Source: JAJFFW01 sp965263375 (GTDB taxonomy: Bacteria > Pseudomonadota > Alphaproteobacteria > Caulobacterales > Parvularculaceae). Taken from it: 64,000 nucleotides of DNA. Below are positions 24,425 through 33,418 of this stretch, one piece after another (the first letter of the stretch is position 1; each line of letters starts with the position of its first letter). The stretch spans positions 3,224,001 through 3,288,000 of the forward strand of contig OZ253669.1 of NCBI GenBank assembly GCA_965263375.1, read 5' to 3'. The notes under the pieces were generated by a model that worked only from the letters and a program-made list of their open reading frames with translations, did not search any database and was not told where the DNA came from. Both the position numbers and the translations under genes were made by a program.

Positions 24425-25288
24425 ATGAGCGATACTTTCTTTACCCCTCTGCCCGAACGCGCCCTTATCCGCCTCACTGGCGAAGAGACCCAAGAGTTCT
24501 TGCAAGGGCTTATCACCCAAAATGTTGAAAACCTTGCCCCGGGTGAAGCAGCGTTTGCGGCGCTGTTAACGCCCCAGGGCAAAATCCTTTTTGACTTCTT
24601 CGTCATTGGAACCGAAGACGGCGTTCTCATCGACTGTTTGGCGCAGATGCAAGAAGCCCTGATCAAGCGGCTGAAAATGTATCGCTTACGCGCCAAGATT
24701 GAGATAGCGGGCGAACCCGATCTTAAGGTGGGCGCACTCTTTGCAAAAGAAAGCGAAGCTTCGTTAACGACAATCGACGCCATCGCCTGCTATCTGGATC
24801 CACGCCTATCAACCATCGGAAAGCGGATTATTTTTTCGGGCGCGGTTCCTGAAGTCGCGGGAGCAAATCCCGCCACAGCCGAAGACTACCACGCCCATCG
24901 CATTGCTCTTGGTGTCGCAGAGATCGGGGCGGATTTTGACAGCGATGACACCTTCCCCCTTGATGTCAATTACGATGCGCTGAACGGTGTCGATTATAAG
25001 AAAGGGTGCTTTGTCGGCCAGGAGGTCGCAAGCCGTATGAAACGGAAAGGCGAGGTTCGAAAACGAACCGTGATTATATCGAGTTCAGATCCGCTGAATA
25101 AAAACGCTGATATTATGGCAGGCGAGGGCTCGATTGGGCGCGTATTATCGTCATCAGGCAAACAAGCCATTGGCCTGGTCCGCCTTGACCGATTGGACAA
25201 AGCCCGCAAGAGCAGTACGCCCCTCAATGTAGGTGGAGCATCAATTAATATTGACCAGCCGCTCTATTTAGGGAAACTGAACCCATAA
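24425..25288 (+). CDS. ygfZ: Folate-binding protein YgfZ (GcvT-like, Fe-S cluster repair)
   Basis: A 287-residue GcvT-fold protein. LTGEETQEFLQGLITQNVEN is the N-terminal signature and KKGCFVGQEVASRMKRKG carries the YgfZ/CAF17 motif K-G-C-[FY]-x-G-Q-E with its essential Cys. It uses tetrahydrofolate to help assemble or repair Fe-S clusters in enzymes such as MiaB. It is divergent from pyrC; ATG at 24425 was chosen because the upstream start at 24383 adds 14 residues not seen in the family. Confidence 0.92.
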   Translation: MSDTFFTPLPERALIRLTGEETQEFLQGLITQNVENLAPGEAAFAALLTPQGKILFDFFVIGTEDGVLIDCLAQMQEALIKRLKMYRLRAKIEIAGEPDLKVGALFAKESEASLTTIDAIACYLDPRLSTIGKRIIFSGAVPEVAGANPATAEDYHAHRIALGVAEIGADFDSDDTFPLDVNYDALNGVDYKKGCFVGQEVASRMKRKGEVRKRTVIISSSDPLNKNADIMAGEGSIGRVLSSSGKQAIGLVRLDRLDKARKSSTPLNVGGASINIDQPLYLGKLNP

Positions 25289-25349
25289 AAAGATCAAAAC
25301 AGGGCGATAATCAGCCCGCCAGGAAACGAAACCAATTAGGAGTGATACG

Positions 25350-25757
25350 ATGACGACAACATCCGTCCTTTTACTGAGCCTTATTGCATGGTCATTTATC
25401 CTTGTAATGACCCTCGGTGTATTCCGCACAATGCTTGTTTTTACCAATCAGCGCAAACCAAATGAGTTTGCCGCAAGCGGCAGCGATCTAACGGGATTTG
25501 GCCAACGCCTAACACGCGCGCATGCAAACTGTTATGAGCATCTGCCGGCTGTTGGGTTAATCTTACTCTACGCAATCGTCACGAATAACACTGGGGTTAC
25601 AGACCCACTCGCTTATACATTTCTTGGTGCACGGATGGCCCAATCCGTCGTCCACATCCTTTCCACGAGCAACTTCATGGTGTTGATCCGCTTTGGATTT
25701 TTCGCCGTCCAGCTTGTAATCGTGCTTTATTGGCTACTGTCACTAGCCGGAATTTAA
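25350..25757 (+). CDS. MAPEG family membrane protein
   Basis: A 135-residue protein with four hydrophobic helices. LTRAHANCYEHLPAVG is the MAPEG motif (R-A-x-x-N-x-x-E) that binds glutathione in eukaryotic members, and GARMAQSVVHI is the second conserved block. Bacterial members are mostly uncharacterised and may use glutathione in detoxification or lipid peroxide metabolism. AGGAG lies seven bases before the ATG. The stop is ten bp before tag, so the pair is likely cotranscribed. Confidence 0.9.
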   Translation: MTTTSVLLLSLIAWSFILVMTLGVFRTMLVFTNQRKPNEFAASGSDLTGFGQRLTRAHANCYEHLPAVGLILLYAIVTNNTGVTDPLAYTFLGARMAQSVVHILSTSNFMVLIRFGFFAVQLVIVLYWLLSLAGI

Positions 25758-25767
25758 AAGACAAACT

Positions 25768-26367
25768 ATGGACTCAGTAGAAAATGCAGCCCTTCCATGC
25801 GCTTGGGCGCCAGCAGATGATGCGCTTTATCGTCAATATCATGACGAGGAGTGGGGCGTGCCGGAATATGACGACAGGGCGCTCTTTGAAAAACTACTCC
25901 TTGATGGCTTCCAGGCGGGTCTTTCTTGGCGGACCATTCTTTATAAGCGTGAAAATTTTCGCAAAGCCTTTGACGGATTTAATCCGGAAAAAATGGCGCG
26001 ATATACGCCCAAGAAGGTAGAACGCTTGCTGAGTGATAAAGGCATCATTCGCTCTAAGACAAAAATCGCCGCCTCTATAACCAACGCTCAAATATTTTTA
26101 GACTATATGGAAAGCCGCAATGATGGTTTTAGCGGCTTTTTGTGGGAATTTGTCGGCGGTGCGCCAATCGATAATCAACTTGATGATTATCGCAATGGCC
26201 CCACAAAAAGCACTGAAAGCGAGGCCCTGTCAAAGGCGTTAAAAAAAAACGGCTTTAAATTTTGCGGACCCGTCATCGTTTACGCATTTATGCAAGCGGT
26301 TGGCATGGTTAATGACCACGAAACGAGGTGTCCGCGCCACAGCGCAGTAAAGAAGCTCGCCAAATAA
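25768..26367 (+). CDS. tag: DNA-3-methyladenine glycosylase I
   Basis: A 199-residue base-excision enzyme removing 3-methyladenine from alkylated DNA. CAWAPADDALYRQYHDEEWG near residues 10-29 contains the zinc Cys and His; the second pair is in DHETRCPRH near the C-terminus. ALFEKLLLDGFQAGLSWRTI is the helix-hairpin-helix entry with the Trp and Glu of the base pocket. Length matches the E. coli enzyme (187). Cotranscribed with the MAPEG gene. Confidence 0.95.
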   Translation: MDSVENAALPCAWAPADDALYRQYHDEEWGVPEYDDRALFEKLLLDGFQAGLSWRTILYKRENFRKAFDGFNPEKMARYTPKKVERLLSDKGIIRSKTKIAASITNAQIFLDYMESRNDGFSGFLWEFVGGAPIDNQLDDYRNGPTKSTESEALSKALKKNGFKFCGPVIVYAFMQAVGMVNDHETRCPRHSAVKKLAK

Positions 26368-26464
26368 AGTTTAATATCCTTATCCGTGTTGCACATAGCG
26401 CTCATTAGGCGCAAAGTCGGTAATAGTCAAAAAACAAGGTCGGATCCAAAAGAAAGAACAATTC

Positions 26465-27625
26465 ATGACTTACGCTGGCGCCCCTAATGTTCGCATCATC
26501 GCCACCGGTCTTTATACGCCGCCTTACAGTATCTCTAACGAAGAGCTAGCGGCCTCCTTCAACGAATATGTTGAAATATACAACGAAGACAACGCCGCGG
26601 CCATTAGCGCCGGCTCCTTAGAACCGCTAGCCCCCTCTTCGGCGGAATTCATTGAAAAAGCATCAGGCATAAAATCACGCCATGTTGTCGATAAGGCGGG
26701 CATTTTAGACCCCGCCAGGATGCGCCCAGCCATACCCAGCCGCCCAAACGAAGAATTATCCGTACTCGCAGAAATGGCAGTGGACGCTGCAAAAAGCGCC
26801 TTGGCGGCCGCCCACCTTACGCCAAGCGACATTGACGGGGTTATTTGCGCCGCATCCAACTTACAACGCGGATATCCCGCTGTGGCGATTGAAATCCAAG
26901 ACGCACTTGGCATTGATGGCTTTGGCTTTGACATGAACGTTGCCTGCGCGTCAGCTGCATTTGGGATAAAAGCGGGCGCGGGCCTTATCGCGGGCGGCGC
27001 TAGGCGGGTCCTGGTCGTTAATCCTGAAATTTGTACAGCCCATTTAAATTTCCGTGATCGCGATAGCCATTTTATTTTCGGCGACGTCGCCACTGCTATT
27101 ATCTTAGAGGCTGATGACGGCGCCCCCAAGGGTGAGGCCTATGCTATTGTTGGCGCCGAACTAAAAACGCAATTTTCCAACAATATACGCAATAATTTTG
27201 GCTTTCTAAATCGATGTGAACGAGAAGCTGGGGAACCCGCTGACGACCAAACCTCGCCCTATACGGATAAGCTGTTCCAACAAAACGGACGTAAAGTCTT
27301 TAAAGAGGTTTCAATAATTGTCAGCTCAATGATTGTTGAGCACTTAACTAACCTGTCGCTTACCCCTCAAGATATAAAACGCTTTTGGCTTCACCAGGCG
27401 AATTTGGGTATGAATGACGTCATCATTCGCAAAGCCCTGGGCCGCGAGCCAGCACGCAAAGAGGCGCCGGTGATTCTAGATGAATACGCAAACACCTCGT
27501 CGGCGGGATCAATAATCGCCTTCCATAAACATCGCAACGATGTTGAGGTCGGCGATCATGGTCTGATCGCCGCCTTTGGCGCAGGATATTCCGCAGGCTG
27601 TGTAACAATTCGCCGCACAGCTTGA
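26465..27625 (+). CDS. Beta-ketoacyl-ACP synthase III, long form (PA3286-like)
   Basis: A 386-residue thiolase-fold condensing enzyme. The catalytic triad is intact: Cys in MNVACASAAFG, His in LHQANLGMND, Asn in DEYANTSSAGS. It is about 60 residues longer than E. coli FabH; the N-terminal TGLYTPPYSISNEELAASFN and the insert with FIEKASGIKSRHVVDKAGIL resemble Pseudomonas PA3286, which condenses medium-chain acyl-CoA with malonyl-ACP, so it may feed beta-oxidation products into lipid synthesis. No plsX or fabF is adjacent, so it is not the housekeeping fabH locus. AAAGAAAG lies upstream of the ATG. Confidence 0.88.
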   Translation: MTYAGAPNVRIIATGLYTPPYSISNEELAASFNEYVEIYNEDNAAAISAGSLEPLAPSSAEFIEKASGIKSRHVVDKAGILDPARMRPAIPSRPNEELSVLAEMAVDAAKSALAAAHLTPSDIDGVICAASNLQRGYPAVAIEIQDALGIDGFGFDMNVACASAAFGIKAGAGLIAGGARRVLVVNPEICTAHLNFRDRDSHFIFGDVATAIILEADDGAPKGEAYAIVGAELKTQFSNNIRNNFGFLNRCEREAGEPADDQTSPYTDKLFQQNGRKVFKEVSIIVSSMIVEHLTNLSLTPQDIKRFWLHQANLGMNDVIIRKALGREPARKEAPVILDEYANTSSAGSIIAFHKHRNDVEVGDHGLIAAFGAGYSAGCVTIRRTA

Positions 27626-27631
27626 GCTAGA

Positions 27632-29290
27632 CTATTTCTTATGGGTGACTGTCAGCCCCAAGACGTCGCCAAGTTCATCTGGCTTTGTCTCAATAGTCTG
27701 TGAGAGGGTCGCCAATGGGACCGGTTTTTTAGGTGACGCGTCAATGCTGAGCGAGCCGCCTTTGGCGACAAAGTCTGCAAATGAATTGACATACCCCGCA
27801 TAAAGCGGGTTCACACTCATCGCAGATACCCCGAGCAAGCGGATCATAGCTGGCGCGGACTGGCGTAATTCAGGACCAGAGCTGTTCATCTGAAGGCCGG
27901 CAATCGCAAAGATTGCGTCTAATAACGCCTTATCTTTAAGGGTTGTGTTAAAGCCGCCAATTTTAAATTCCGGCGCAAGCGCACTCGCATCGTCAGCCGC
28001 CATCGCCGCTTTTAAAGTATCGCTCTTAAAGCCTTCGAGATTAAACGACATTTCGTAATCAGCTAAGCTCGGCGCCGCCGCGGCGGTCACAAACTCAGCC
28101 TTTCCGCTTTTAGCGTTCCAATCCCATGAAACGTTGCTCACCGCCTCAACCGCATCAAGACCATGTTCCTTGATGGTTGTTAAAAGTGCGTCTTCCCCGT
28201 CACTTGCATAAGCGGAAAAATCATATTTGGCTTTTGTAACCGCTGTTACTTTTGATGGCACAAGCCACGTTGATTGGACCGCGGATATATTGGCCTCAGA
28301 CACTTTTGAGAAGAGCTTATCGCTTATATAGGTGTTCGCGTCAGCGATATTAATCTCACCTAATTGAATAAGGTTCTTTGCATCCGCTGGGGGCTCTTCG
28401 CCCTTCAGGCCATACTCTAACAAGCCGGACAGATCAAAACCTTGCCAGACGAAAGACGCCGCTTCCACCTTCTGGTTGGCGCCCGACATTAAAGCCGCGC
28501 CAAGGGGGCTGTCCTTAATCGCTTGTCCAACCCCTTCCAACATATCTAAGGCTTCATCAGATTGGCTAAAAGAGTAACTGGAGTTATAGGCCGCAATCCG
28601 GTCAAACTTTCCGCCGCCGAACCCTTCAAGTCGCCAATCAGGCGCCGCAAGGGAAAAAGCACCGTCTTTTTCTTCCGCCGTAATCAGAAGATCTTTTACA
28701 TAGACGCCTTTAAGGTTAAGGGCGTTTAGAAAATAAAGCGGCGCTTTATCATCCCCCCCGAGGCTGCTGGCGCGAAAACGTAAGCCATCTAGCTCAATAC
28801 CGGCGATGGAAAAATCAGCCGTGTCACCGCCTTCTTTCGCCCGCACCTGAACGCCAAAGAGCCGAACTTTTTCTAAGAGTTTTTCAAAAGCCGCATTCGC
28901 ATCAGCGGGCGCATCGCTTTCGATCTTCTGACTGATTTTTTCAATAGCGCCCATATCAACGCCGTAAAGCTCAGCCCGATCAATCGTAATGATGCTGCCA
29001 TCGGCTTCATCTTCATACGCCAGATCCGTGATGACAGTCGCGCCAATCGTGTCATCAAATGACGCATCGGCGTAGCTAGGGCGCCCTTGCTCAGGGAGAA
29101 GCGCAAAAAAAGCTTCCACATCAAGGGGTTTAGCGCCCTTTAAAACAAAGCGCTTATCAATCGGCGACGCGGTCTTTGATAGCTTGGCGGCCGATGCTTC
29201 AGCGCCGCCCGCTTTGGGCGTCTCAGCGTCATTGCCGCCACAGGCGACCAGCATCAGCGCCGCCGCGCTGGATAGAAAAATCTTTTTCAT
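27632..29290 (-). CDS. Uncharacterised large lipoprotein
   Basis: A 552-residue protein. It begins MKKIFLSSAAALMLVACGG, a lipoprotein signal with the lipidated Cys after LVA. AAGGGG sits six bases before the ATG at 29290; an upstream in-frame start (29308) is less likely. The mature part is acidic and Ala-rich, with alternating short strands, suggesting beta-rich repeats, as in AsmA-like or DUF945-like proteins, but I cannot assign a family. Residue two after the Cys is Gly-Gly-Asn, compatible with outer-membrane sorting. It is convergent with the KAS III gene (six bp between stops). Confidence 0.75.
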   Translation of the reverse strand: MKKIFLSSAAALMLVACGGNDAETPKAGGAEASAAKLSKTASPIDKRFVLKGAKPLDVEAFFALLPEQGRPSYADASFDDTIGATVITDLAYEDEADGSIITIDRAELYGVDMGAIEKISQKIESDAPADANAAFEKLLEKVRLFGVQVRAKEGGDTADFSIAGIELDGLRFRASSLGGDDKAPLYFLNALNLKGVYVKDLLITAEEKDGAFSLAAPDWRLEGFGGGKFDRIAAYNSSYSFSQSDEALDMLEGVGQAIKDSPLGAALMSGANQKVEAASFVWQGFDLSGLLEYGLKGEEPPADAKNLIQLGEINIADANTYISDKLFSKVSEANISAVQSTWLVPSKVTAVTKAKYDFSAYASDGEDALLTTIKEHGLDAVEAVSNVSWDWNAKSGKAEFVTAAAAPSLADYEMSFNLEGFKSDTLKAAMAADDASALAPEFKIGGFNTTLKDKALLDAIFAIAGLQMNSSGPELRQSAPAMIRLLGVSAMSVNPLYAGYVNSFADFVAKGGSLSIDASPKKPVPLATLSQTIETKPDELGDVLGLTVTHKK

Positions 29291-29411
29291 GGCAAACCCC
29301 TTCCCCATTCAGTTGGTGAGCATCCGCTAACGCCGTTCGGCCCGAAAATCTATGCGAACTGTTAAGGGGTCCCATAAGATGATGGCTAAAACAAGGAAAA
29401 GCTTTACGTTC

Positions 29412-30101
29412 CTAGCCCGCGCAACCAAGGGTGCGTTTGATTAAAGCTTTGGCCTCATCACTGCGCCAATCGGCTTCGCCTAACAAACGCCCAACCTCAC
29501 GCCCCTCGCCATCATAAAGGATGGAAACCGGCAAGGCCGTGACACCGCCAACGGCGCTTGAAAACCCGCGTGTCTCGTCACTGTAAAATTCAAGATCAGA
29601 AAGCCCGAGCTGATCAAAAAAGGTTTTTGCAGGGTCAGGGGCGCCAAAATCAAAAGCGACTGGTATCACTTCAACGTTTGTCCCTTCTAAATCACTCGCA
29701 AGATCATTCAACGACGGAAGCTCATGGACACATGGCGCACACCACGTCGCCCAGAAATTCACGAGAAGGGCTTTTCCGCGATAGTCTTTTAACGAGACTT
29801 CTTTCGCCCCGTCGCCTAGCCCCTTTAAAATACGCTCATGTGGAGCGTTTCGGGCAGGAAACGCATAGCGAAAATCTGCCATTTCCCCTTTCAATAGGGC
29901 GGGATCTCGCTTTTCCACCAGAGGCAAACAATTAACGCCGCCGCCTGCCGACAAAGCCGAGCCGCCCGCGGGCTTTAAAGAGGCGGAGATTAAAATAAAC
30001 CCCAGCCACAAAACCCCAGCGCCGCCCCACAGGAATATCCACATTCGGGGCGTTTTTACACCTTCAACGAGAGCTTGCATTAACCGCTTGGTGAACTTCA
30101 T
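29412..30101 (-). CDS. TlpA-like thiol:disulfide oxidoreductase
   Basis: A 229-residue membrane-anchored thioredoxin-fold protein. One N-terminal transmembrane segment (WIFLWGGAGVLWLGFILIS near residues 22-40) is followed by a periplasmic domain with FWATWCAPCVHELPSLN (the redox CPxC) and GGVTALPVSILYD (the cis-Pro). It probably reduces disulfides, as in cytochrome c maturation. Alternative start at 30122 adds seven residues. It is divergent from argH with 48 bp between starts; tlpA next to argH is a common alphaproteobacterial arrangement. Confidence 0.9.
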   Translation of the reverse strand: MKFTKRLMQALVEGVKTPRMWIFLWGGAGVLWLGFILISASLKPAGGSALSAGGGVNCLPLVEKRDPALLKGEMADFRYAFPARNAPHERILKGLGDGAKEVSLKDYRGKALLVNFWATWCAPCVHELPSLNDLASDLEGTNVEVIPVAFDFGAPDPAKTFFDQLGLSDLEFYSDETRGFSSAVGGVTALPVSILYDGEGREVGRLLGEADWRSDEAKALIKRTLGCAG

Positions 30102-30149
30102 GGCTTTGCGCCCTTTCCTCATCGCTCGTCTCGCCCTAAAAGGCGTTGC

Positions 30150-31550
30150 ATGACAGATAAGAATAACGACCAGAAAAATACAATGTGGGGCGGGCGTTTC
30201 GCCGCGGGCCCAGCCGCAATTATGGAGGAGATCAACGCCTCCATCGATATCGACCAGCGACTATGGCGTGAAGATATCGCGGGCTCAAAGGCCCATGCGA
30301 GCATGCTGGCGGCGCAAAAGATCATTTCGGATGCGGATGCGAAGTCCATTCATGAGGGACTTGACGCCATCGCCAAGGAGATTGAGGGGGGAACATTCCC
30401 CTTTTCAGCGACCCTTGAAGATATTCATATGAATATCGAAGCGCGTCTGAAAACTTTGATTGGCGAGCCAGCCTCGCGTCTACACACCGCCCGTTCGCGC
30501 AATGACCAGGTTGCGACGGACTTCCGCTTATGGATGCGACGGATCTGTGATGAGACGGACGCCGCCCTTAAGGACTTACAGGTGGCGCTGTTAAATCTTG
30601 CCGAGCCCCATGCGGATACTGTGATGCCTGGCTATACGCACCTTCAAACGGCCCAGCCGGTAACATTGGGCCACCACCTTCTCGCCTATGTTGAGATGAT
30701 CGGGCGGGACCGGGGCCGCTTTGTCGACGCACGCGCGCGGCTGAACGAAAGCCCACTTGGCGCGGCGGCGCTAGCCGGCACGCCATTTCCGATCGACCGC
30801 GAAATGACCGCTAAAACCCTGGGCTTTGATCAGCCCATGGGGAACTCGCTAGACGCTGTTTCCGCGCGTGACTTTGCCCTTGAATGTTTGTCAGCCGCCT
30901 CTTTGAACGCGATGCATTTATCGCGGCTGGCCGAAGAATTAGTCCTTTGGACCTCGCCACACTTTGGGTTTGTGACCCTATCGGACGCATTTTCGACAGG
31001 CTCGTCCATCATGCCGCAAAAGAAAAATCCGGACGCGGCGGAACTAGCGCGCGCAAAGGTCGGGCGGATTTCATCATCTTTCTCAAGCTTGCTCATCATG
31101 ATGAAGGGCTTGCCGCTCGCCTATTCAAAAGACATGCAGGAAGACAAAGCCGCGACCTTCCAAGCCTTTGACGATTTAGCGCTGGTGATCGCCGCGATGA
31201 CAGGCATGGTTTCAGACCTTACCATCAACAAAGACGCCATGCGCACCGCAGCGATGGGCGGGTTTTCCACCGCAACCGATATTGCCGATTGGCTTGTGCG
31301 GGTGCTGGCGATGCCGTTCCGCGACGCCCACCATGTGACGGGCGAAATTGTTGCGCGCGCAGAAAAAGCAGGCAAACGCCTTGATGAATTGCCGTTAAGC
31401 GAAATGCAAGCGATTGAAGCGCGCATAACAGATGATATATTCTCTGTTCTGAGCGTTGAAGCTTCCGTCGCATCGCGCCTTTCTTATGGCGGCGCGGCCC
31501 CGGTAAATGTTAAAGCGCAAGTTAAAAAGTGGCGCGAAAAACTCGCGTAA
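30150..31550 (+). CDS. argH: Argininosuccinate lyase
   Basis: A 466-residue lyase cleaving argininosuccinate to arginine and fumarate, the last step of arginine synthesis. The fumarase/aspartase signature GSSIMPQKKNPD near residues 285-296 carries the catalytic Ser, and TARSRNDQVATDFRLW and GYTHLQTAQP the other active-site blocks. AAGG lies about seven bases before the ATG. It is followed in tight order by lptM and lysA, as in many proteobacteria. Confidence 0.97.
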   Translation: MTDKNNDQKNTMWGGRFAAGPAAIMEEINASIDIDQRLWREDIAGSKAHASMLAAQKIISDADAKSIHEGLDAIAKEIEGGTFPFSATLEDIHMNIEARLKTLIGEPASRLHTARSRNDQVATDFRLWMRRICDETDAALKDLQVALLNLAEPHADTVMPGYTHLQTAQPVTLGHHLLAYVEMIGRDRGRFVDARARLNESPLGAAALAGTPFPIDREMTAKTLGFDQPMGNSLDAVSARDFALECLSAASLNAMHLSRLAEELVLWTSPHFGFVTLSDAFSTGSSIMPQKKNPDAAELARAKVGRISSSFSSLLIMMKGLPLAYSKDMQEDKAATFQAFDDLALVIAAMTGMVSDLTINKDAMRTAAMGGFSTATDIADWLVRVLAMPFRDAHHVTGEIVARAEKAGKRLDELPLSEMQAIEARITDDIFSVLSVEASVASRLSYGGAAPVNVKAQVKKWREKLA

Positions 31551-31560
31551 GAGAGCACCC

Positions 31561-31686
31561 ATGAAAAAACTATTGATCGCCCTTACTGCCCTTGCCTTTC
31601 TTTGCGCCTGCGGAAAGAAAGCACCGTTACGCGCGCCGAACACCCCGCCGCCGAGCGACACCCTTGTCAGCGTTTCGCAGCGATAA
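31561..31686 (+). CDS. lptM: Small lipoprotein LptM (YifL)
   Basis: A 41-residue protein: MKKLLIALTALAFLCACGKK then a Pro-rich tail ending SVSQR. The signal peptide ends in a lipobox (LCAC, lipidated Cys17) followed by the G-K-K-A-P-L motif typical of YifL/LptM. In E. coli LptM helps the LptD-LptE lipopolysaccharide translocon fold. The position between argH and lysA is the conserved location of this gene in proteobacteria. It sits ten bp after argH and 14 bp before lysA. Confidence 0.88.
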   Translation: MKKLLIALTALAFLCACGKKAPLRAPNTPPPSDTLVSVSQR

Positions 31687-31700
31687 AGTAGCCCCCATTT

Positions 31701-32966
31701 ATGCACCACTTTACTTATAAAAACGGCGTTCTCCATGCAGAAGATGTAAGCCTTAAAGCGATTGCAGACGCTGTCGGCACGCCCTTTTATTGCTATAGCG
31801 AGGCGACGCTGCGCCGTCATATACAGGTGTTTGAAAACGCCTTTACAGATATGAACACACTGACGGCGTTTTCTGTGAAAGCAAACTCAAACCTTGCGGT
31901 GCTGAAAGTCCTTGCTAGCGAAGGCGCAGGCGCGGACATCGTTTCCGGCGGGGAGCTTTTGCGCGCCCGCAAGGCGGGCATTCCCGGCGAAAAGATTGTT
32001 TTTTCCGGCGTCGGTAAAACCCGATTGGAAATGGCCGCAGCCCTGGATGAAAACATCCACCAGTTCAATGTGGAATCAGAAGACGAGCTCAGCGCGCTTA
32101 ACGATATCGCCGCATCAAAAGGCGTTGTTGCGCCAATTGCATTCCGCGTGAACCCGGATGTCGCCGCGGGCGGGCACGAGAAAATTTCAACCGGCAAAGC
32201 AGAAGACAAGTTCGGCATCTCGTGGGGCCGGGCGCGGGAGATGTATGCGAAAGCCGCGACGCTTCCCGCCATTGCGGTAAAAGGCGTTGATGTTCACATC
32301 GGCTCGCAAATCACGGCGCTTGCCCCTTTTGAAAAGGCATTCATAAAAGTGAGCGAGCTGGTTCAGCAATTGCGCGCCGACGGCGCCCCGATTGAGCGGG
32401 TGGACCTTGGCGGCGGGCTTGGCATTCCGTACGGGGATGAAAAACAAACACCGCCAGACCCGAAAGACTACGCCGCGCTGATACGCAAGATTGTTGGCCC
32501 GTTGGGCCTTCAACTGATTTTTGAACCAGGGCGCATGATCGCCGCCAATGCGGGCATTATGGTCGCGCAAGTAACCTTTGACAAAAAAGGCGATGCGCGC
32601 CGATTTTTAATCATCGACAGCGGCATGAATGACCTTATCCGCCCGGCGCTATATGACGCCTATCACGCGGTGACACCCATCAGAGAACCGCAGAATAATG
32701 AGCTCCTTGTTGATTATGACGTAGTCGGCCCAGTTTGCGAAACGGGGGACCGCTTCGCCGTCACCCGGCCGCTGCCCGAACAACACCCAGGGGACCTTGT
32801 CGCCTTTATGACGGCCGGCGCTTATGGCGCCGTCCAAGCATCGACCTATAACACACGTCCGCTGATCCCCGAAACCCTCGTCAATGGTGATCAGTACGCG
32901 GTGATCCGCCGCCGGCCAAGCTATGAAGAAATGCTGGCTCTAGAAGAAACACCAGACTGGTTATAG
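31701..32966 (+). CDS. lysA: Diaminopimelate decarboxylase
   Basis: A 421-residue PLP enzyme making lysine from meso-diaminopimelate. AFSVKANSNLAVLKVL carries the PLP-binding Lys near residue 54; DLGGGLGIPYGD is the phosphate-binding glycine loop, FEPGRMIAANAG and VGPVCETGDRFA (the Cys-Glu-x-x-D substrate motif) complete the site. Fold type III barrel plus C-terminal beta domain; the length is typical. Third gene of the argH-lptM-lysA set. Confidence 0.97.
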   Translation: MHHFTYKNGVLHAEDVSLKAIADAVGTPFYCYSEATLRRHIQVFENAFTDMNTLTAFSVKANSNLAVLKVLASEGAGADIVSGGELLRARKAGIPGEKIVFSGVGKTRLEMAAALDENIHQFNVESEDELSALNDIAASKGVVAPIAFRVNPDVAAGGHEKISTGKAEDKFGISWGRAREMYAKAATLPAIAVKGVDVHIGSQITALAPFEKAFIKVSELVQQLRADGAPIERVDLGGGLGIPYGDEKQTPPDPKDYAALIRKIVGPLGLQLIFEPGRMIAANAGIMVAQVTFDKKGDARRFLIIDSGMNDLIRPALYDAYHAVTPIREPQNNELLVDYDVVGPVCETGDRFAVTRPLPEQHPGDLVAFMTAGAYGAVQASTYNTRPLIPETLVNGDQYAVIRRRPSYEEMLALEETPDWL

Positions 32967-32982
32967 GGAACTATTCCTTAAC
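32960..32982. repeat. Imperfect palindrome at the lysA 3' end
   Basis: GTTATAGGGAA CTA TTCCTTAAC; the arms pair with two bulges. It overlaps the lysA stop codon (32964-32966). It resembles the perfect palindrome at 33371-33390 (GTTAGGGA GCAT TCCCTAAC). A weak terminator is the simple reading; a shared repeat family is the other. Confidence 0.4.
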
Positions 32983-33418
32983 GACCACCGATTTGATTTC
33001 TTTTCTTGAGGGGCGAAATTCGCTCATTTGCGGCAATAGGCACACCAGTTAGCTTTCAAGAACGGAAAATGGCCTCATACGCCATAATAGTACTGAACGC
33101 GGAGTGGTTCTGAACCATCGATCAACCACCAACAGTCATCGGCAAGTGATTCAAACACCATAACCGCCTAAACCAATATCACGCTCTACGCATACGGCCG
33201 CTATTTCCCGAAACCTTCAATGAAAAGGTCATAAATTGGGGGGTTGGAAAAGAAACAGCTTGTAATTGTGTCCCATCAGGTCCATGTCTTAGCATACGCC
33301 ATGATTGAAGCCGTCTATTAGGCCTCTGAAACAAGCTTCTTATTCTCCTCCAAACATCGGCAAAATCCCCGTTAGGGAGCATTCCCTAACCGCTCTATAT
33401 GTTTGAAAGGAATGACAA
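32967..33418. other. 452-bp spacer between lysA and the cold-shock gene
   Basis: No convincing gene. A 67-codon minus-strand frame (33179-33382) has no ribosome binding site and no recognisable product. The region begins and ends with related palindromes (32960-32982 and 33371-33390); the second falls in the 5' leader of the cold-shock gene. A long structured leader would fit cold-shock regulation. Confidence 0.5.
33371..33390 (+). promoter_or_regulatory. Perfect hairpin in the cold-shock gene leader
   Basis: GTTAGGGA GCAT TCCCTAAC, an eight-base perfect stem with a four-base loop, ending 28 bases before the csp start codon. In an RNA leader it would sit just upstream of the ribosome binding site (GAAAGGA at about 33405-33411). 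It could act as a cold-responsive structure, or as a DNA operator. Confidence 0.5.

Noticed and set aside
25050..25070. GGTTCGAAAACGAACC, resembling a tRNA T-loop
   Set aside because: It lies inside ygfZ coding sequence and there is no acceptor or anticodon stem around it.
33179..33382. 67-codon minus-strand frame between lysA and csp
   Set aside because: No ribosome binding site, no recognised motif, and it covers the csp leader hairpin. A transposase remnant was considered but nothing supports it.
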